A stretch of DNA of 18,241 bases, from assembly GCA_964657565.1 (NCBI GenBank), contig CAZZVQ010000105.1, positions 1-18,241 on the forward strand. The letters are read 5' to 3'. This DNA is from JAVVHH01 sp964657565 (GTDB taxonomy: Bacteria; Pseudomonadota; Alphaproteobacteria; Acetobacterales; Acetobacteraceae). Position 1 is the stretch's first letter. Each line of letters begins with the position of its first letter. Positions 6,939 through 15,513 of the stretch are shown here, piece by piece. The notes beneath the pieces are model-generated. The model did not search any database. It saw only the letters and a list, made by a program, of their open reading frames with translations, and had not been told where the DNA came from. A program made the translations under genes and the position numbers.

Positions 6939-6949
6939 GGTTGAGACCA

Positions 6950-8017
6950 TCAGGCCCGCGTCGTCGACAAGCGCTCGCCGAGCAGGCCGCGCGGACGGAA
7001 GATCAGCACCATCACCAGCATCGTGTACGCGATCGCGTCGCGCAGCTGATACGGCGACTGCACGCCCAGCCCCTCCAGGAACGCTGCCGGCCCGAGGCTC
7101 TCCACCAACCCGAGCGCGAAGCCCCCGAGCATGGCGCCGGGAATGTTGCCGATGCCCCCGAGCACGGCGGCGCCGAAGCCTTTGACGCCCAAGAAGAAGC
7201 CCAGGAAGAAAGAGATCTGCTTGAACACCAGCCCGTAGAGCAGCCCGGCGATCCCCGCCAGCGCACCCCCCAGCGCGAAGGTGAACACGATCACCCGGTC
7301 CACGTTGATGCCCATCAGCGTCGCCGCATCCTTGTCCTCGGCGACCGCCCGCATGGCGGTGCCGACCTTGGTCCGCATCACGATCAGCGTCAGCACCACC
7401 ATGGTCAGCATGGCGGCCAACACCACCACGATCTGCGCCCGCGGCACCGAGAACCCGGCGAACTGCACCAGGCCATCGATCCCCGGCATCGACGGGAAGG
7501 CCTTGTTCTGCGCCCCGAACATCCCGCGGGCCGAGTATTCCAGCACGAACGAGACGCCCAGCGTAGAGATCAGCGGCGCCAGCGAGCGCCCGCGGCGGAA
7601 CGGGCGGTAAGCGATGCGCTCCACCAGGATCGCGACCCCGGCCGAGACGCCGATGCACATCACGGTGGCGATCACGAAGCTCAGCACCGGGTCGGTGGCG
7701 AGCAAGCCGGCCCGGTTGCAGGCCAGCAGCGAGAAGCAGGCGGCATACGCCCCGAACATGAAGACGTCGCCATGGGCGAAGTTCACCATCCGCAGGATGC
7801 CGAACACCATGGTGTAGCCGAGCGCGATCAGCGCGTAGATCGCGCCGATCGTCAGCCCGAAGGCGAGGAAGGAGAACCATTCCTCGCGGGCGTAGCGGGG
7901 GTTCAGCAGCCCGGCGACGAAGCCGGTGCCGACCACCGCGACGACCACGATGCGCAGGGCGAGGAGAAACCAGTCGACCGCGGTCGCCCGTCGCAGCCAG
8001 TCCTGCACCCTCGTCAT
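6950..8017 (-). CDS. livH: Branched-chain amino acid-type ABC transporter permease LivH
   Basis: Inner-membrane permease of 355 residues with about eight hydrophobic segments. Family motifs are clear: GLTIGAIYALIALGYTMVFGILRMVNFAHGDVFMFGAY (residues about 54-91), LVERIAYRPFR, LISTLGVSFVLE, the coupling loop with MRAVAEDKDAATLMGIN, and GFGAAVLGGIGNIPGAMLGG. It has an N-terminal segment of about 45 residues with one extra membrane helix before the core, which makes it somewhat longer than E. coli LivH (308). The ATG at 8015-8017 is ten bases after the livJ stop, so the two are cotranscribed. It pairs with LivM; the two together form the channel. Confidence 0.96.
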   Translation of the reverse strand: MTRVQDWLRRATAVDWFLLALRIVVVAVVGTGFVAGLLNPRYAREEWFSFLAFGLTIGAIYALIALGYTMVFGILRMVNFAHGDVFMFGAYAACFSLLACNRAGLLATDPVLSFVIATVMCIGVSAGVAILVERIAYRPFRRGRSLAPLISTLGVSFVLEYSARGMFGAQNKAFPSMPGIDGLVQFAGFSVPRAQIVVVLAAMLTMVVLTLIVMRTKVGTAMRAVAEDKDAATLMGINVDRVIVFTFALGGALAGIAGLLYGLVFKQISFFLGFFLGVKGFGAAVLGGIGNIPGAMLGGFALGLVESLGPAAFLEGLGVQSPYQLRDAIAYTMLVMVLIFRPRGLLGERLSTTRA

Positions 8018-8027
8018 TGCGGCCGCG

Positions 8028-9197
8028 CTACGGGAAGATCTTCTTCGGGTTGGTGCCGATCTTGAACGTCGACGGGTCGCCGCTGGTGTATTGGAACACC
8101 GCGAAGTGGGACGAGCCGCAATCGCCGTATTTGTCGCAGGTGAGCTTGCCGGTCAGGCCATCCAGGTCGGTGGTCTGCATCAGCGCGTCGCGCAGCGCCT
8201 TGCGGCCGATATAGGTGTCGCCGGCGGCGTCCGTCTTGGCCACCTTCTCGACCGCCAGCATCATCGCCAGCGCGGAGTCGTAGCCGTTGGCGTGGAACCC
8301 GGCGATCGGCTCCTCGCCATATTTCGCCTTGTACTTGGCAACGAACGCGCCGTACTGCGACCCCATCAGCGCGGGATCGTTGTCGATGCCCGTCAGCCGG
8401 AAGCCGATCGCCGCATCGCCGGCCGCCTCGATGAACGAGGGTGACAGCACCGCGTCGGTGGCGAGCACCGGAACGCTCGCCATGCCGGGGACTTCCTTGG
8501 CCTGCCGCACCAGATACGCCGAGACGCCGGTGAAGTTGGGCGCGAACAGCAGCTCGGGCTTGGCGGTGCCGATCCGCGTCAGCACCGGGCGCAGGTCGGT
8601 GTCGGACGGCGTGACGGCTTCAGTTGCCACGACGGTACCCCCGGCCGCCTTGAACTGGCTGGCGAAGGCGTCGGCCAGTTGCTGGGCATACAGGCTGCCG
8701 TCGTGCAGCGTGGCGACCTTCGTCACCTTGAGGGTCTGCGCGTATTTCACCGCGGCGGCGGCGGCGTTGAGGTCGTTATAGATGAAGCGCACGATGCCCT
8801 GCAGGCCGATCGGGCGGTCGGCCGCGGTCAGGGCGGGCGCGGTAGCGGCCGGGTCGGCCTGCGGCATGCCGGCGTTCCACAGCACGGGGCCGCCGCCGCG
8901 GGATTCCGACGAGCAGGTGGTGCCGATCACGCCCACGATCTGCTTGTTCGACGCCAGCCGCGTGGCCGCGGTCTGACCACCCTCGACGCTGCATTGGCCG
9001 TCTTCGGGGAGATACTTGATCGGGTGGCCGACCAGCATGTTCTTGTGGTCGTCGAACGCGATCTCCACCGCGCGCGACACGTCGACCCCGAGCGACAGGT
9101 CCGGCCCGGACAGCACGAGCAGGCCGCCGATCAGGATCGGCTGCCCCTTGGCGATCTTGAGCACGCCGACCTCGTCGGTAACCGGCCCGAGCGTCTC
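8028..9197 (-). CDS. livJ: Branched-chain amino acid-type ABC transporter substrate-binding protein LivJ, 5'-truncated by the gap
   Basis: The C-terminal 389 residues of a periplasmic Leu/Ile/Val-binding-protein-type receptor. The mature start region is visible just after the gap (ILIGGLLVLSGPDLSLGVDVSRAVEIA). It is followed by the family order: QTAATRLASNKQIVGVIGTTCSSES (ligand-pocket loop), FIYNDLNAAAAAVKYAQT, VTPSDTDLRPVLTRI, and HANGYDSALAMMLAVEKV. Cysteines in DGQCSVEGG, TTCSSE and CDKYGDCG suggest disulfides. The signal peptide and the first mature residues are lost in the N run at 9198-9297. The apparent continuous frame into the upstream monooxygenase is an artefact. It heads the livJHMGF group, and the receptor is usually the most abundant subunit. 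The substrate cannot be deduced. Confidence 0.95.
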   Translation of the reverse strand, partial: ETLGPVTDEVGVLKIAKGQPILIGGLLVLSGPDLSLGVDVSRAVEIAFDDHKNMLVGHPIKYLPEDGQCSVEGGQTAATRLASNKQIVGVIGTTCSSESRGGGPVLWNAGMPQADPAATAPALTAADRPIGLQGIVRFIYNDLNAAAAAVKYAQTLKVTKVATLHDGSLYAQQLADAFASQFKAAGGTVVATEAVTPSDTDLRPVLTRIGTAKPELLFAPNFTGVSAYLVRQAKEVPGMASVPVLATDAVLSPSFIEAAGDAAIGFRLTGIDNDPALMGSQYGAFVAKYKAKYGEEPIAGFHANGYDSALAMMLAVEKVAKTDAAGDTYIGRKALRDALMQTTDLDGLTGKLTCDKYGDCGSSHFAVFQYTSGDPSTFKIGTNPKKIFP

Positions 9198-9297
9198 NNN
9201 NNNNNNNNNNNNNNNNNNNNNNNNNNNNNNNNNNNNNNNNNNNNNNNNNNNNNNNNNNNNNNNNNNNNNNNNNNNNNNNNNNNNNNNNNNNNNNNNN
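9198..9297. other. Assembly gap (100 N)
   Basis: Exactly 100 undetermined bases, the conventional placeholder for a gap of unknown size. It interrupts the 3' end of one gene (monooxygenase) and the 5' end of another (livJ). The real length must be larger than 100 because both missing ends plus a spacer have to fit. Confidence 0.99.
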
Positions 9298-10520
9298 ACG
9301 ATATGCCCCAACATGAAGCCGCCGCGGCTGCCAGTTGCCTCGAATACCTCCTCCAGCCGGTCCGCCATCTGCGCCGCGGTGCCGGCGATCGTGGTGTCCC
9401 AGCCGGTGGCGTTGCGCACGCCGTGGTCCAGGAACTCGTCGCGGGTAATCTCGGTGTCCGCGCCGAGTTGCACCATGAGGTCGCGCACGAAGCCCGCGGG
9501 CGACGCGTTGGCCGCCACGACTTGGGCGTGCAGGTCGCGCAGGGTGAAGCGGGCTGGCAGGGTCGAGAAATCGTAGCCGGCATTGTACGATAGATACGCG
9601 CCGACCGCCTCGGCCGGGATGGCGGTGAGCAGGCGGTCGCGTTGCGCCTGGGCCTCGCGTTCCGTCTCGGCGACCACGATCGGCGTTTGCCACAGGATGC
9701 CGACGGCTTCCGGGTCGCGGCCGAGTGCGACGAGCGCCTCGTCCAGCGCCGCCCGCTGCGCCACCTGCAGCGGCAGCGCCATGTCGGCGCCGAACACGTG
9801 GTCGGCGACATAGGCCGAGGCGCGGATGCCGCGCGCGGAGCCGCCGGCCTGGATCAGCACCGGCCTTCCCTGCGGCGAGGGCGGCGTGTTCAGCGGCCCC
9901 TTCACCTTGAAGAAGCGCCCGACATGCTCGACGTCGTGCAGCTTGGACGGGTCGCCGACGCGGCCGGTGGCGTGGTCCCACAGCATCACATCCGGCTCGG
10001 CGCTGTCCCACAGGGCCCGGCAGACGTCGACGAATTCCTGCATGCGGTCGTAGCGGCTGGAGTGCTCCATCAGCTCGTCGAAGCCGAAATTCGCCGCGTC
10101 CGCCGGCCGGGTCGAGGTGACGAGGTTCATCGCGATCCGCCCGCCGGTCACGTGGTCGAGCGAATTCATCAGCCGCGCCGTGTAGTACGGGTGCATGAAG
10201 GTCGACGAGTAGGTCAGCCCGTAACCGATGTGCCTGGTGACGCGCGACATCGCCACCACGATCGGGTTCAGGTCCTGCCGCGGCCAGTTCACGCCCCACT
10301 CGACCGCAGCATCCCGCGAGCCGCGCCAGGAGTCCGGCACGCCGGTGCCGTCCCCGGAGAACATCATGTCGAGGCAGCCGCGCTCGGCCAGGCGGGCGAC
10401 GTCCTCATACATGCCCACGTCGGGAAACCGGCGGCCCGGCCAGGCGCCCGGCATCCGCCACCGACCGCCCATGTGGCAGTACGAGAAGTCGAAGCCGAGA
10501 TGCATCCGCCGCTTGCTCAT
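9298..10520 (-). CDS. LLM-class flavin-dependent monooxygenase (NtaA/SnaA/DszA type), 3' end lost in the gap
   Basis: The N-terminal 407 residues of a reduced-flavin-dependent, bacterial-luciferase-fold monooxygenase. Visible features: an N-terminal strand (RRMHLGFDFSYCHMGG), VARLAERGCLDMMFSGD (41-57), VTRHIGYGLTYSSTFMHPYYTARLMNSLDH with YSSTF at 104-108, GGRIAMNLVTS, GRPVLIQAGGS (substrate/FMN phosphate region) and the C-terminal TAAQMADRLEEVFE. Comparison with the downstream-strand paralogue at 10529-11863 indicates that about 45 residues are missing. This group oxidises nitrilotriacetate, sulfones, alkylsulfur compounds or similar small molecules, using FMNH2 from a separate reductase; none is present here. 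The ATG at 10520 follows the preceding gene's TAA by eight bases, so the two monooxygenases are cotranscribed. The substrate is unknown. Confidence 0.94.
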
Positions 10521-10528
10521 GCCATGAC

Positions 10529-11863
10529 TTACTTTGCCCTGGTACCGCGCAGGTGCTCGCGCAATGTGCGGCCGGTATACTCCTCCCGGAACACGCCGCG
10601 TTTTTGCAACAACGGGACGACGGCGCGGCTGAACTGCTCGAACATGCCGGGGAACGTGGTCGGCGTCAGCACGAAGCCGTCGCAGGCGTGGTCCTCGAAC
10701 AGGTCTACGAGTTGGTCCGCCACCATCTCCGGCGTGCCGACCAGTTGCGGGCAGAGTTCGCTGGTGGCGAAGCGCCGGGCGGCCTCGCCAAGCGTCAGCC
10801 CCTCGGCCTTGGTGCCCTGCAGGATGACGTCGAACGAGCCGCGCGAGCCCTCCTCCTTCTCGAAATCGGCGAGCGGCAGGTCAGGGTCGAACTTCGCGAG
10901 ATCGACGCCGATATGGCCGGACATCTGCGCCAGGCCGAGTTGCGTGTCGACCAGGCTGTTGACGTGCTCGGCCCGCTCGCGCGCGATCGACTCCGTCTCG
11001 CCGAGCACCACGTCGATCGAGGGCAGCACCACGCACTCTTCCGGCGCCCGGCCGATCGCCGCCATGCGCGCTTTGAAATCCGCGTAGAAGGCCTGCATGT
11101 CCGCCTTCTGGTGCTGGAGCGTGAAGATCACCTCGCCCCAGCGCGCCCCGAACGCCCGGCCGCGGTCCGAGCTGCCGGCCTGCATGATGACGGGCCGGCC
11201 CTGCGGACTGCGCGGCGTGGTCAGCGGCCCGCGGGTGCGGATCCATTTGCCGGCGTAGTTGGCGTAATGCACTTTCGACGGGTCGGCAAAGGCGCCGCTG
11301 GCCTTGTCGCCGAGCAACGCGCCGTCCTCCCAACTGTCCCACAGCGCGAAGCAGGCTTCGAGCACCTCGTCGGCCCGCTCGTAGCGCTCGGCCCGGCCCG
11401 GCATCTCGTCCATGCCGAAATTGCGCGCCTCCAGCGTGCTGGTCGACGCCACCACATTCCACGCCGCCCGGCCGCCGCTCAGATGATCCAGCGTGCCGAG
11501 CATGCGGGCGATCTGGTACGGATGATTGAAGGTCGACGAGTAGGTCAGCCCCAGGCCGATATGCTCGGTGACCCGGGCCATCATCGGCAACACGACGGCC
11601 GGGTCGAGCAGGCAGATCTGGCCGCCGCGCCCGACCATGGTGTCGAAGCTGCCGTCGTAGAGGTCGTACAGGCCGAGGATGTCGGCGAAGAACAGCCCGT
11701 CGAACCGGCCCGCCTCCAATACCCGCGCGATGTGCTCGTAGCGTTCGGGGGTGAGGATGTCGTCCACGGTGGAGTCCGGGTGCCGCCAAGCGCCGTGATG
11801 ATGACAGGTCGGGCCGGTCATCAGGAAGGCGATCAGGTGCATCTGCCGATCGTCGCGCATCAT
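10529..11863 (-). CDS. LLM-class flavin-dependent monooxygenase (NtaA/SnaA/DmoA type)
   Basis: A complete 444-residue paralogue of the adjacent gene. It shares VTEHIGLGLTYSSTFNHPYQIARMLGTLDH (YSSTF at 108-112), GGRAAWNVVAST, ERYERADEVLEACFALWDSW and GRPVIMQAGSSDRG. The C-terminus PQLVGTPEMVADQLVDLFE...GFVLTPTTFPGMFEQF is the usual family ending. The N-terminus MHLIAFLMTGPTCHHHGAWRHP is typical of the NtaA/DszA group rather than F420-dependent members. The reaction expected is O2- and FMNH2-dependent oxidation of a small N- or S-containing substrate, in the cytoplasm. Two tandem ATGs (11863 and 11860) are possible starts, with GGA just upstream; the first was kept. It lies after a repeat-bearing spacer behind the family-5 binding protein, which may deliver its substrate (inference). 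Confidence 0.95.
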   Translation of the reverse strand: MMRDDRQMHLIAFLMTGPTCHHHGAWRHPDSTVDDILTPERYEHIARVLEAGRFDGLFFADILGLYDLYDGSFDTMVGRGGQICLLDPAVVLPMMARVTEHIGLGLTYSSTFNHPYQIARMLGTLDHLSGGRAAWNVVASTSTLEARNFGMDEMPGRAERYERADEVLEACFALWDSWEDGALLGDKASGAFADPSKVHYANYAGKWIRTRGPLTTPRSPQGRPVIMQAGSSDRGRAFGARWGEVIFTLQHQKADMQAFYADFKARMAAIGRAPEECVVLPSIDVVLGETESIARERAEHVNSLVDTQLGLAQMSGHIGVDLAKFDPDLPLADFEKEEGSRGSFDVILQGTKAEGLTLGEAARRFATSELCPQLVGTPEMVADQLVDLFEDHACDGFVLTPTTFPGMFEQFSRAVVPLLQKRGVFREEYTGRTLREHLRGTRAK

Positions 11864-11870
11864 GAGGATC

Positions 11871-11960
11871 CGTCACCCGCGGACTTGATCCGCGGGTCCA
11901 TGGTGCCGAGGAGTCGCTGCTGGTTGTCCGGGGCCACCGGGTCAAGCCCGGTGGTGACGA
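11871..11960. repeat. About 90-bp palindromic intergenic repeat, copy 2
   Basis: The left arm CCGCGGACTTGATCCGCGG and the right arm CCACCGGGTCAAGCCCGGTGG are each hairpins, and the element is bounded by CGTCACC and GGTGACG in inverted orientation. The internal spacer contains TCCATGGTGCCGA and TGTCC, matching copy 1 at 6848-6938 (CCCACGGTGCCGA, TGTCC) at the same relative positions. It fills most of the 126-base spacer between the family-5 binding protein and the monooxygenase; the remaining 27 bases (11963-11989) show nothing recognisable. Confidence 0.78.
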
Positions 11961-11989
11961 GGTCTAACAATCGTTGCAAGAATGCGCTC

Positions 11990-13603
11990 CTACACCCAGT
12001 GCCAACTCGCCAGATTCCAGGTGTTGAGCCGCACGTTGATGTCGGGCTCGTAGCCCTTCATCTTCGCCTTGGTGCCCTCGATCAGCGCGTATTGGTGCTG
12101 CGGCAGGAAGGCGAGGTCCTCGCGCAGCGCGAGCTGCAGCTTCTGGTAGATCGGGATCCGCTTGGCGCGGTCGAGCTCGGAGGCGCCCTCCTGCAGCAGG
12201 CGGTCCACCTCGGGGTTGGCGTATTGCATCGTGTTCTGGCCGGCGCCCGTCTTGGCGGCGATCTCGCTGCTGGCGAAGTAGTTCGAGGCGTCCGGGTCCG
12301 GCCCGACCATGAAGTTGATGCCGACGATGGCGGTCTCGAACTTGGACAGCACCCAGTAATCGCTCCACATCACCGCCGGGGGCAGGTTCTTGATCGTCAT
12401 CTCGACGCCGATCGACTTGAAGTCCTGCTGCAGCAATTGCTGCACCTGCTCGCGCAGATGGTTGCCCGCCGTGGTCGAGTTGGTGAAGGCGAGGCGCACC
12501 CCGTTCTTGGCGCGCACCCCGTCGGGACCGGGCTTCCAGCCGGCGGCATCCAGCGTCGCCTTGGCCTTGTCGATGCTGTACTCGTGCTTCGGCAGGTTGG
12601 GGTTATAGGCCCAGCTCTCCTGCGGCAGATATGACTCGGTCGGCCGCGGGATGCCGTAATAGAGCTGCTGGATGATACTGTCCTTGTCATAGGCGTAGTA
12701 GATCGCCTGCCGGACCGCCTTCTCGGCGAATTGCGGCAGACCCAGGTTGAAGTAGAAATTCTCCACCGTGGCGACCGGCGCCGTGTAGATGGTGCGGTCG
12801 GCAAGCTTCTTGGCTTCGGCGAAATGGTCCGCCGAGATGCCCTGCAGGCCGATATAGTCGATGTCGCCGGTGCGGAACTGGGTATACAGCACGGTCAGGT
12901 CGGGGATGTATTTGAAGATGGCCGTCTGCAGCAGCGGGCCGTCGCCGAAGTAATCCTCGTTGGCGACCAGGGTGATGTGGTCGCCGGGCACCCGCTCCTT
13001 CCACTTGAACGGCCCGGTGCCGACCGGGTTCTCGGCGTAGTGGCCGCCCACGATCGGCTCGTTCTCGAGCTTGTGCTTGGGCATGATGAAGAACCAGGAC
13101 AGGATCGACACATACGGCGCGTACGGTTTCTTCATCGTCCAGGTGATGCGGTCCGGCGCCGGGGTCTGGATGTTCTCGACCAGGCTGTGGCCGGCGCGGC
13201 TGTTGGCCGGAAAATCCTTCATCACCATGCTCTGCAGCGAGAAGGCCACGTCGGCCGAGGTGAATGGCGTGCCGTCGTGCCATTTGACGCCCGGCCGCAG
13301 CTTGATCGACCAGGTCAGCCCATCCTCCGACAGACCGCCATTGGCGACCGTCGGCACTTCGAGCGCGAGGTTTGGCAGCATCTCGCCGCTGGGGGCAACG
13401 GCCCAGAGCGGGCTGTAGATCGCGATGTTGACGCCGTCGTCGACCTCGATATGTGGGCGCCGCGGGTCGAACACGGTCGGCTCCTGCGACAGGCCGATGA
13501 TGACCTGCCCCGTCGGCTTCGGCTTGCTCTGGGCCCAGCCGAACGACGGCGCGGCCCCGAGGGCGGCCGTCGTGACGAGCAGGCGACGGCGGGAAACGAT
13601 CAT
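11990..13603 (-). CDS. ABC transporter substrate-binding protein, family 5 (peptide/nickel/opine type)
   Basis: A 537-residue periplasmic receptor of the DppA/OppA/NikA family. It starts with a Tat-like signal (S-R-R-R-L-L at 4-9, then VTTAALGAAPSFGWA) with likely cleavage after Ala24. Family hallmarks follow: YSPLWAVAPSGEMLPNLALE, LTWSIKLRPGVKWHDGTPFTSADVAFS, NPVGTGPFKWKE, NEDYFG and VRQAIYYAYDKDSII. AGGAGGT (13608-13614) precedes the ATG by four bases, a strong start that suggests high expression. Normally such a receptor lies beside DppBCDF permease and ATPase genes; here the neighbours are a Pot-type transporter upstream (24 bases) and flavin monooxygenases downstream. It may deliver to permeases encoded elsewhere, or to none in this locus. 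Ligands of the family range from peptides to opines, metals and sugars. Confidence 0.96.
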   Translation of the reverse strand: MIVSRRRLLVTTAALGAAPSFGWAQSKPKPTGQVIIGLSQEPTVFDPRRPHIEVDDGVNIAIYSPLWAVAPSGEMLPNLALEVPTVANGGLSEDGLTWSIKLRPGVKWHDGTPFTSADVAFSLQSMVMKDFPANSRAGHSLVENIQTPAPDRITWTMKKPYAPYVSILSWFFIMPKHKLENEPIVGGHYAENPVGTGPFKWKERVPGDHITLVANEDYFGDGPLLQTAIFKYIPDLTVLYTQFRTGDIDYIGLQGISADHFAEAKKLADRTIYTAPVATVENFYFNLGLPQFAEKAVRQAIYYAYDKDSIIQQLYYGIPRPTESYLPQESWAYNPNLPKHEYSIDKAKATLDAAGWKPGPDGVRAKNGVRLAFTNSTTAGNHLREQVQQLLQQDFKSIGVEMTIKNLPPAVMWSDYWVLSKFETAIVGINFMVGPDPDASNYFASSEIAAKTGAGQNTMQYANPEVDRLLQEGASELDRAKRIPIYQKLQLALREDLAFLPQHQYALIEGTKAKMKGYEPDINVRLNTWNLASWHWV

Positions 13604-13627
13604 CGTGACCTCCTGTGCAGGGTTGTC

Positions 13628-14479
13628 TCAGGCGCGATAGCGGCGCGGGATCAGCAGGTTGCTGCCCGCCGTCAGCACGAGCGTCGTGGTCATGAGCAGC
13701 AGCGCCATGGCACTCGCGAAAGGCCAGTTGTTGTTGGTGCTGAACTCCCAATACAGCAGCGGCGCCATCATCTGGAACCGCGGCCCGCCGAGCAGATAGG
13801 GCGTGGCATAGGCGTTCATCGCCAGGATGAAGCACAGCACGCCGGCGATGGCGGTGCCCGGCAGTGCGAGCGGCCAGACCACGCGCCAGAAGCTGCGGCC
13901 CGGCGTGGCGCCCAGGCTCCGCGCCGCCTCCTCCACCCGCGGGTCGATCGTCTCGATCGTGCTCTGCACCGTCAGCACCACCACCGGCAGGTTGATCGAC
14001 ACGATCCCCACCACCACCGCGAACGAGGTGTACATCAGCTCCAGCCCATGCCCGGCGGCCAAGCGCACCGCCGTGTCGATCAGCCCGCCATGCGCGAACA
14101 GGATCATCCACCCCACCATCCGCACCGTGGTTCCCACGAACAGCGGCATCACCAGCGCCAGCATGCAGACCGATTTCCAGCGGCTGCGCATCCGCGCCAG
14201 CCGATACGCGATCGGCAAGCCCAGCACCAGGCAGATCGCCGTCGACGACGCCGCGACCCAGAGCGTCGTCTTGAGCACGCCGAGGTAGAACGGGTCCGTC
14301 ACGAACCGCGCGTAATTGGCCGCCGTCGCCGTCTCGATCATCAGCTCGGTCGGGTCGTACTGGTTCAGGCTGAACCGCAGCACCAGCAGCAGCGGCGCGA
14401 CCAGCATGCAGCACACCACCAGCATCGCCGGCGACAGCAGCGCCGCCGCCGCCCCGGCCGTGCGACGGTCCGACGTCAC
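13628..14479 (-). CDS. ABC transporter permease, PotB type (spermidine/putrescine-like)
   Basis: An inner-membrane permease of 283 residues with about six helices. A first helix (LLSPAMLVVCCMLVAPLLLVL) is followed by a periplasmic segment with NYARFVTDPFYLGVLKTTLW, typical of PotB/ModB-like permeases. The cytoplasmic EAA loop reads EEAARSLGATPGRSFWRVVWPLALPG and contacts the ATPase. The open frame extends to an ATG at 14506, but GTG at 14479 overlaps the TGA of the binding-protein gene (GTGA, 14476-14479) and removes an unlikely acidic leader (MVEEEHAEG), so it is preferred. It should pair with the PotC-type permease at 16612-17442. It is the last gene of the transporter proper; the family-5 receptor follows 24 bases later. 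Confidence 0.93.
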   Translation of the reverse strand: MTSDRRTAGAAAALLSPAMLVVCCMLVAPLLLVLRFSLNQYDPTELMIETATAANYARFVTDPFYLGVLKTTLWVAASSTAICLVLGLPIAYRLARMRSRWKSVCMLALVMPLFVGTTVRMVGWMILFAHGGLIDTAVRLAAGHGLELMYTSFAVVVGIVSINLPVVVLTVQSTIETIDPRVEEAARSLGATPGRSFWRVVWPLALPGTAIAGVLCFILAMNAYATPYLLGGPRFQMMAPLLYWEFSTNNNWPFASAMALLLMTTTLVLTAGSNLLIPRRYRA

Positions 14480-15513
14480 GCCTTCTGCATGTTCTTCTTC
14501 CACCATTCCGAGGTGGCGCCCTGCAGCTTGCCGGTGACCTCGTAGTTCGGCGGGTGCATCGTGAAGCCGGTGGTCGGCAGCGCGAGCTGCTCGGCGATCT
14601 TGCCCTCCAGCTTGGTGTTGTCCACCGTGCTCGCGTAGCCCATGCGCTCGGCGAACCGGGTCTGCGCCGCCGGCTCCAGCATCGCGTTCAGATACTTGTA
14701 GGCCGCCGCCTTATTGGGCGCGTTCTTCGGCACCACCATGCCGGAGATGTACAGCACCGAGCCCTCGGTCGGAAACGACGCCTTCACCGGAATGCCCGCA
14801 TTCTGCCACATCACCACGCGCGCATCCCACATCAGCCCGACATCGATCTCGCCCGACTTCAGCCCGGCGCCGATCGAGTCCGTCGACGGATACAGCCGCA
14901 GCTTGTTGCCGTTCAGCTTCAGCGCCAGCGCCTTGGTCTCGTCGCTATCGACCTTGTTCAGGTCGCCGGTCGCGGCCAGCGCGGCGGCCATCATGACATA
15001 CATATAGTTGATGTCGCCCACCCCCACGCGGCCCTTCCACTTCGGGTCCAGCAGGTCCGCGAAGGTCTTCGGCGGCTCCGACACCTTGTCCGGGTTGTAG
15101 ACCAGCACCTGCGGACTCCAGATATGCGGCGCGTAGAAGCCGGCCTTCAGGTTGGGCAGCACATGCGCGAAGTTCGGCACCTTCTCCGCGTCCAGCGACT
15201 CCAGCAGCCCGGCCTGCCCCAACTCGTGGGCGCGCACCGCCTGCAGGCAGATCACGTCGTCGGCCCCGCGCGGCAGGCGCCGCTGCGCATAGAGCTTGGC
15301 CACGCGCGGGTCCTCGTCGCCGATATCCTGCACGACGGTGATGCCCGCCGGCTTGAGGATGGGCTCCTCGACGTTGTCGCGCAGCAGGTTGGCGTAGTCG
15401 CCGCCCCAGGTGGCGATGATCACCTGGTCCTCCGCGTAGGCGGGGCGAACCAATGCCAGTCCGGCGGCGGCTCCGAGCAAGGTGCGGCGGGCGAAACGGG
15501 GTCGATCATGCAT
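14476..15513 (-). CDS. ABC transporter substrate-binding protein, PotD-like (family 1)
   Basis: A 345-residue periplasmic receptor. The N-terminus has a Tat-like signal (R9-R10-T-L-L, then GAAAGLALVRPAYA) with likely cleavage after Ala27 (AYA). Family features are VIIATWGGDYANLL just after the cleavage site, WSPQVLVYNPDKVSEPPKTFADLLDPKWKGRVGV, GLMWDARVVMWQNAGIPVKASFPTEGSV and NKAAAYKYLNAMLEPAAQ. WDAR and the hinge resemble receptors for polyamines, opines or other cationic amines, so spermidine/putrescine is only one option. The ATG at 15513 has GAGGA nine bases upstream and overlaps the ATPase stop (ATGCATGA). The open frame to 15642 is only antisense-like extension and is not used. Confidence 0.95.
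   Translation of the reverse strand: MHDRPRFARRTLLGAAAGLALVRPAYAEDQVIIATWGGDYANLLRDNVEEPILKPAGITVVQDIGDEDPRVAKLYAQRRLPRGADDVICLQAVRAHELGQAGLLESLDAEKVPNFAHVLPNLKAGFYAPHIWSPQVLVYNPDKVSEPPKTFADLLDPKWKGRVGVGDINYMYVMMAAALAATGDLNKVDSDETKALALKLNGNKLRLYPSTDSIGAGLKSGEIDVGLMWDARVVMWQNAGIPVKASFPTEGSVLYISGMVVPKNAPNKAAAYKYLNAMLEPAAQTRFAERMGYASTVDNTKLEGKIAEQLALPTTGFTMHPPNYEVTGKLQGATSEWWKKNMQKA

Noticed and set aside
5164..12634. Long plus-strand ORFs such as 5164-7185 and 10553-12634
   Set aside because: They are antisense shadows of livM/livH and of the monooxygenase/receptor genes. Their translations are rich in R, H, Q, D and lack any domain, while the opposite strand has clear families throughout.
12731..14545. 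604-residue plus-strand ORF
   Set aside because: It is antisense to the family-5 receptor and the PotB-type permease, both with strong motifs; composition is typical of a high-GC shadow frame.
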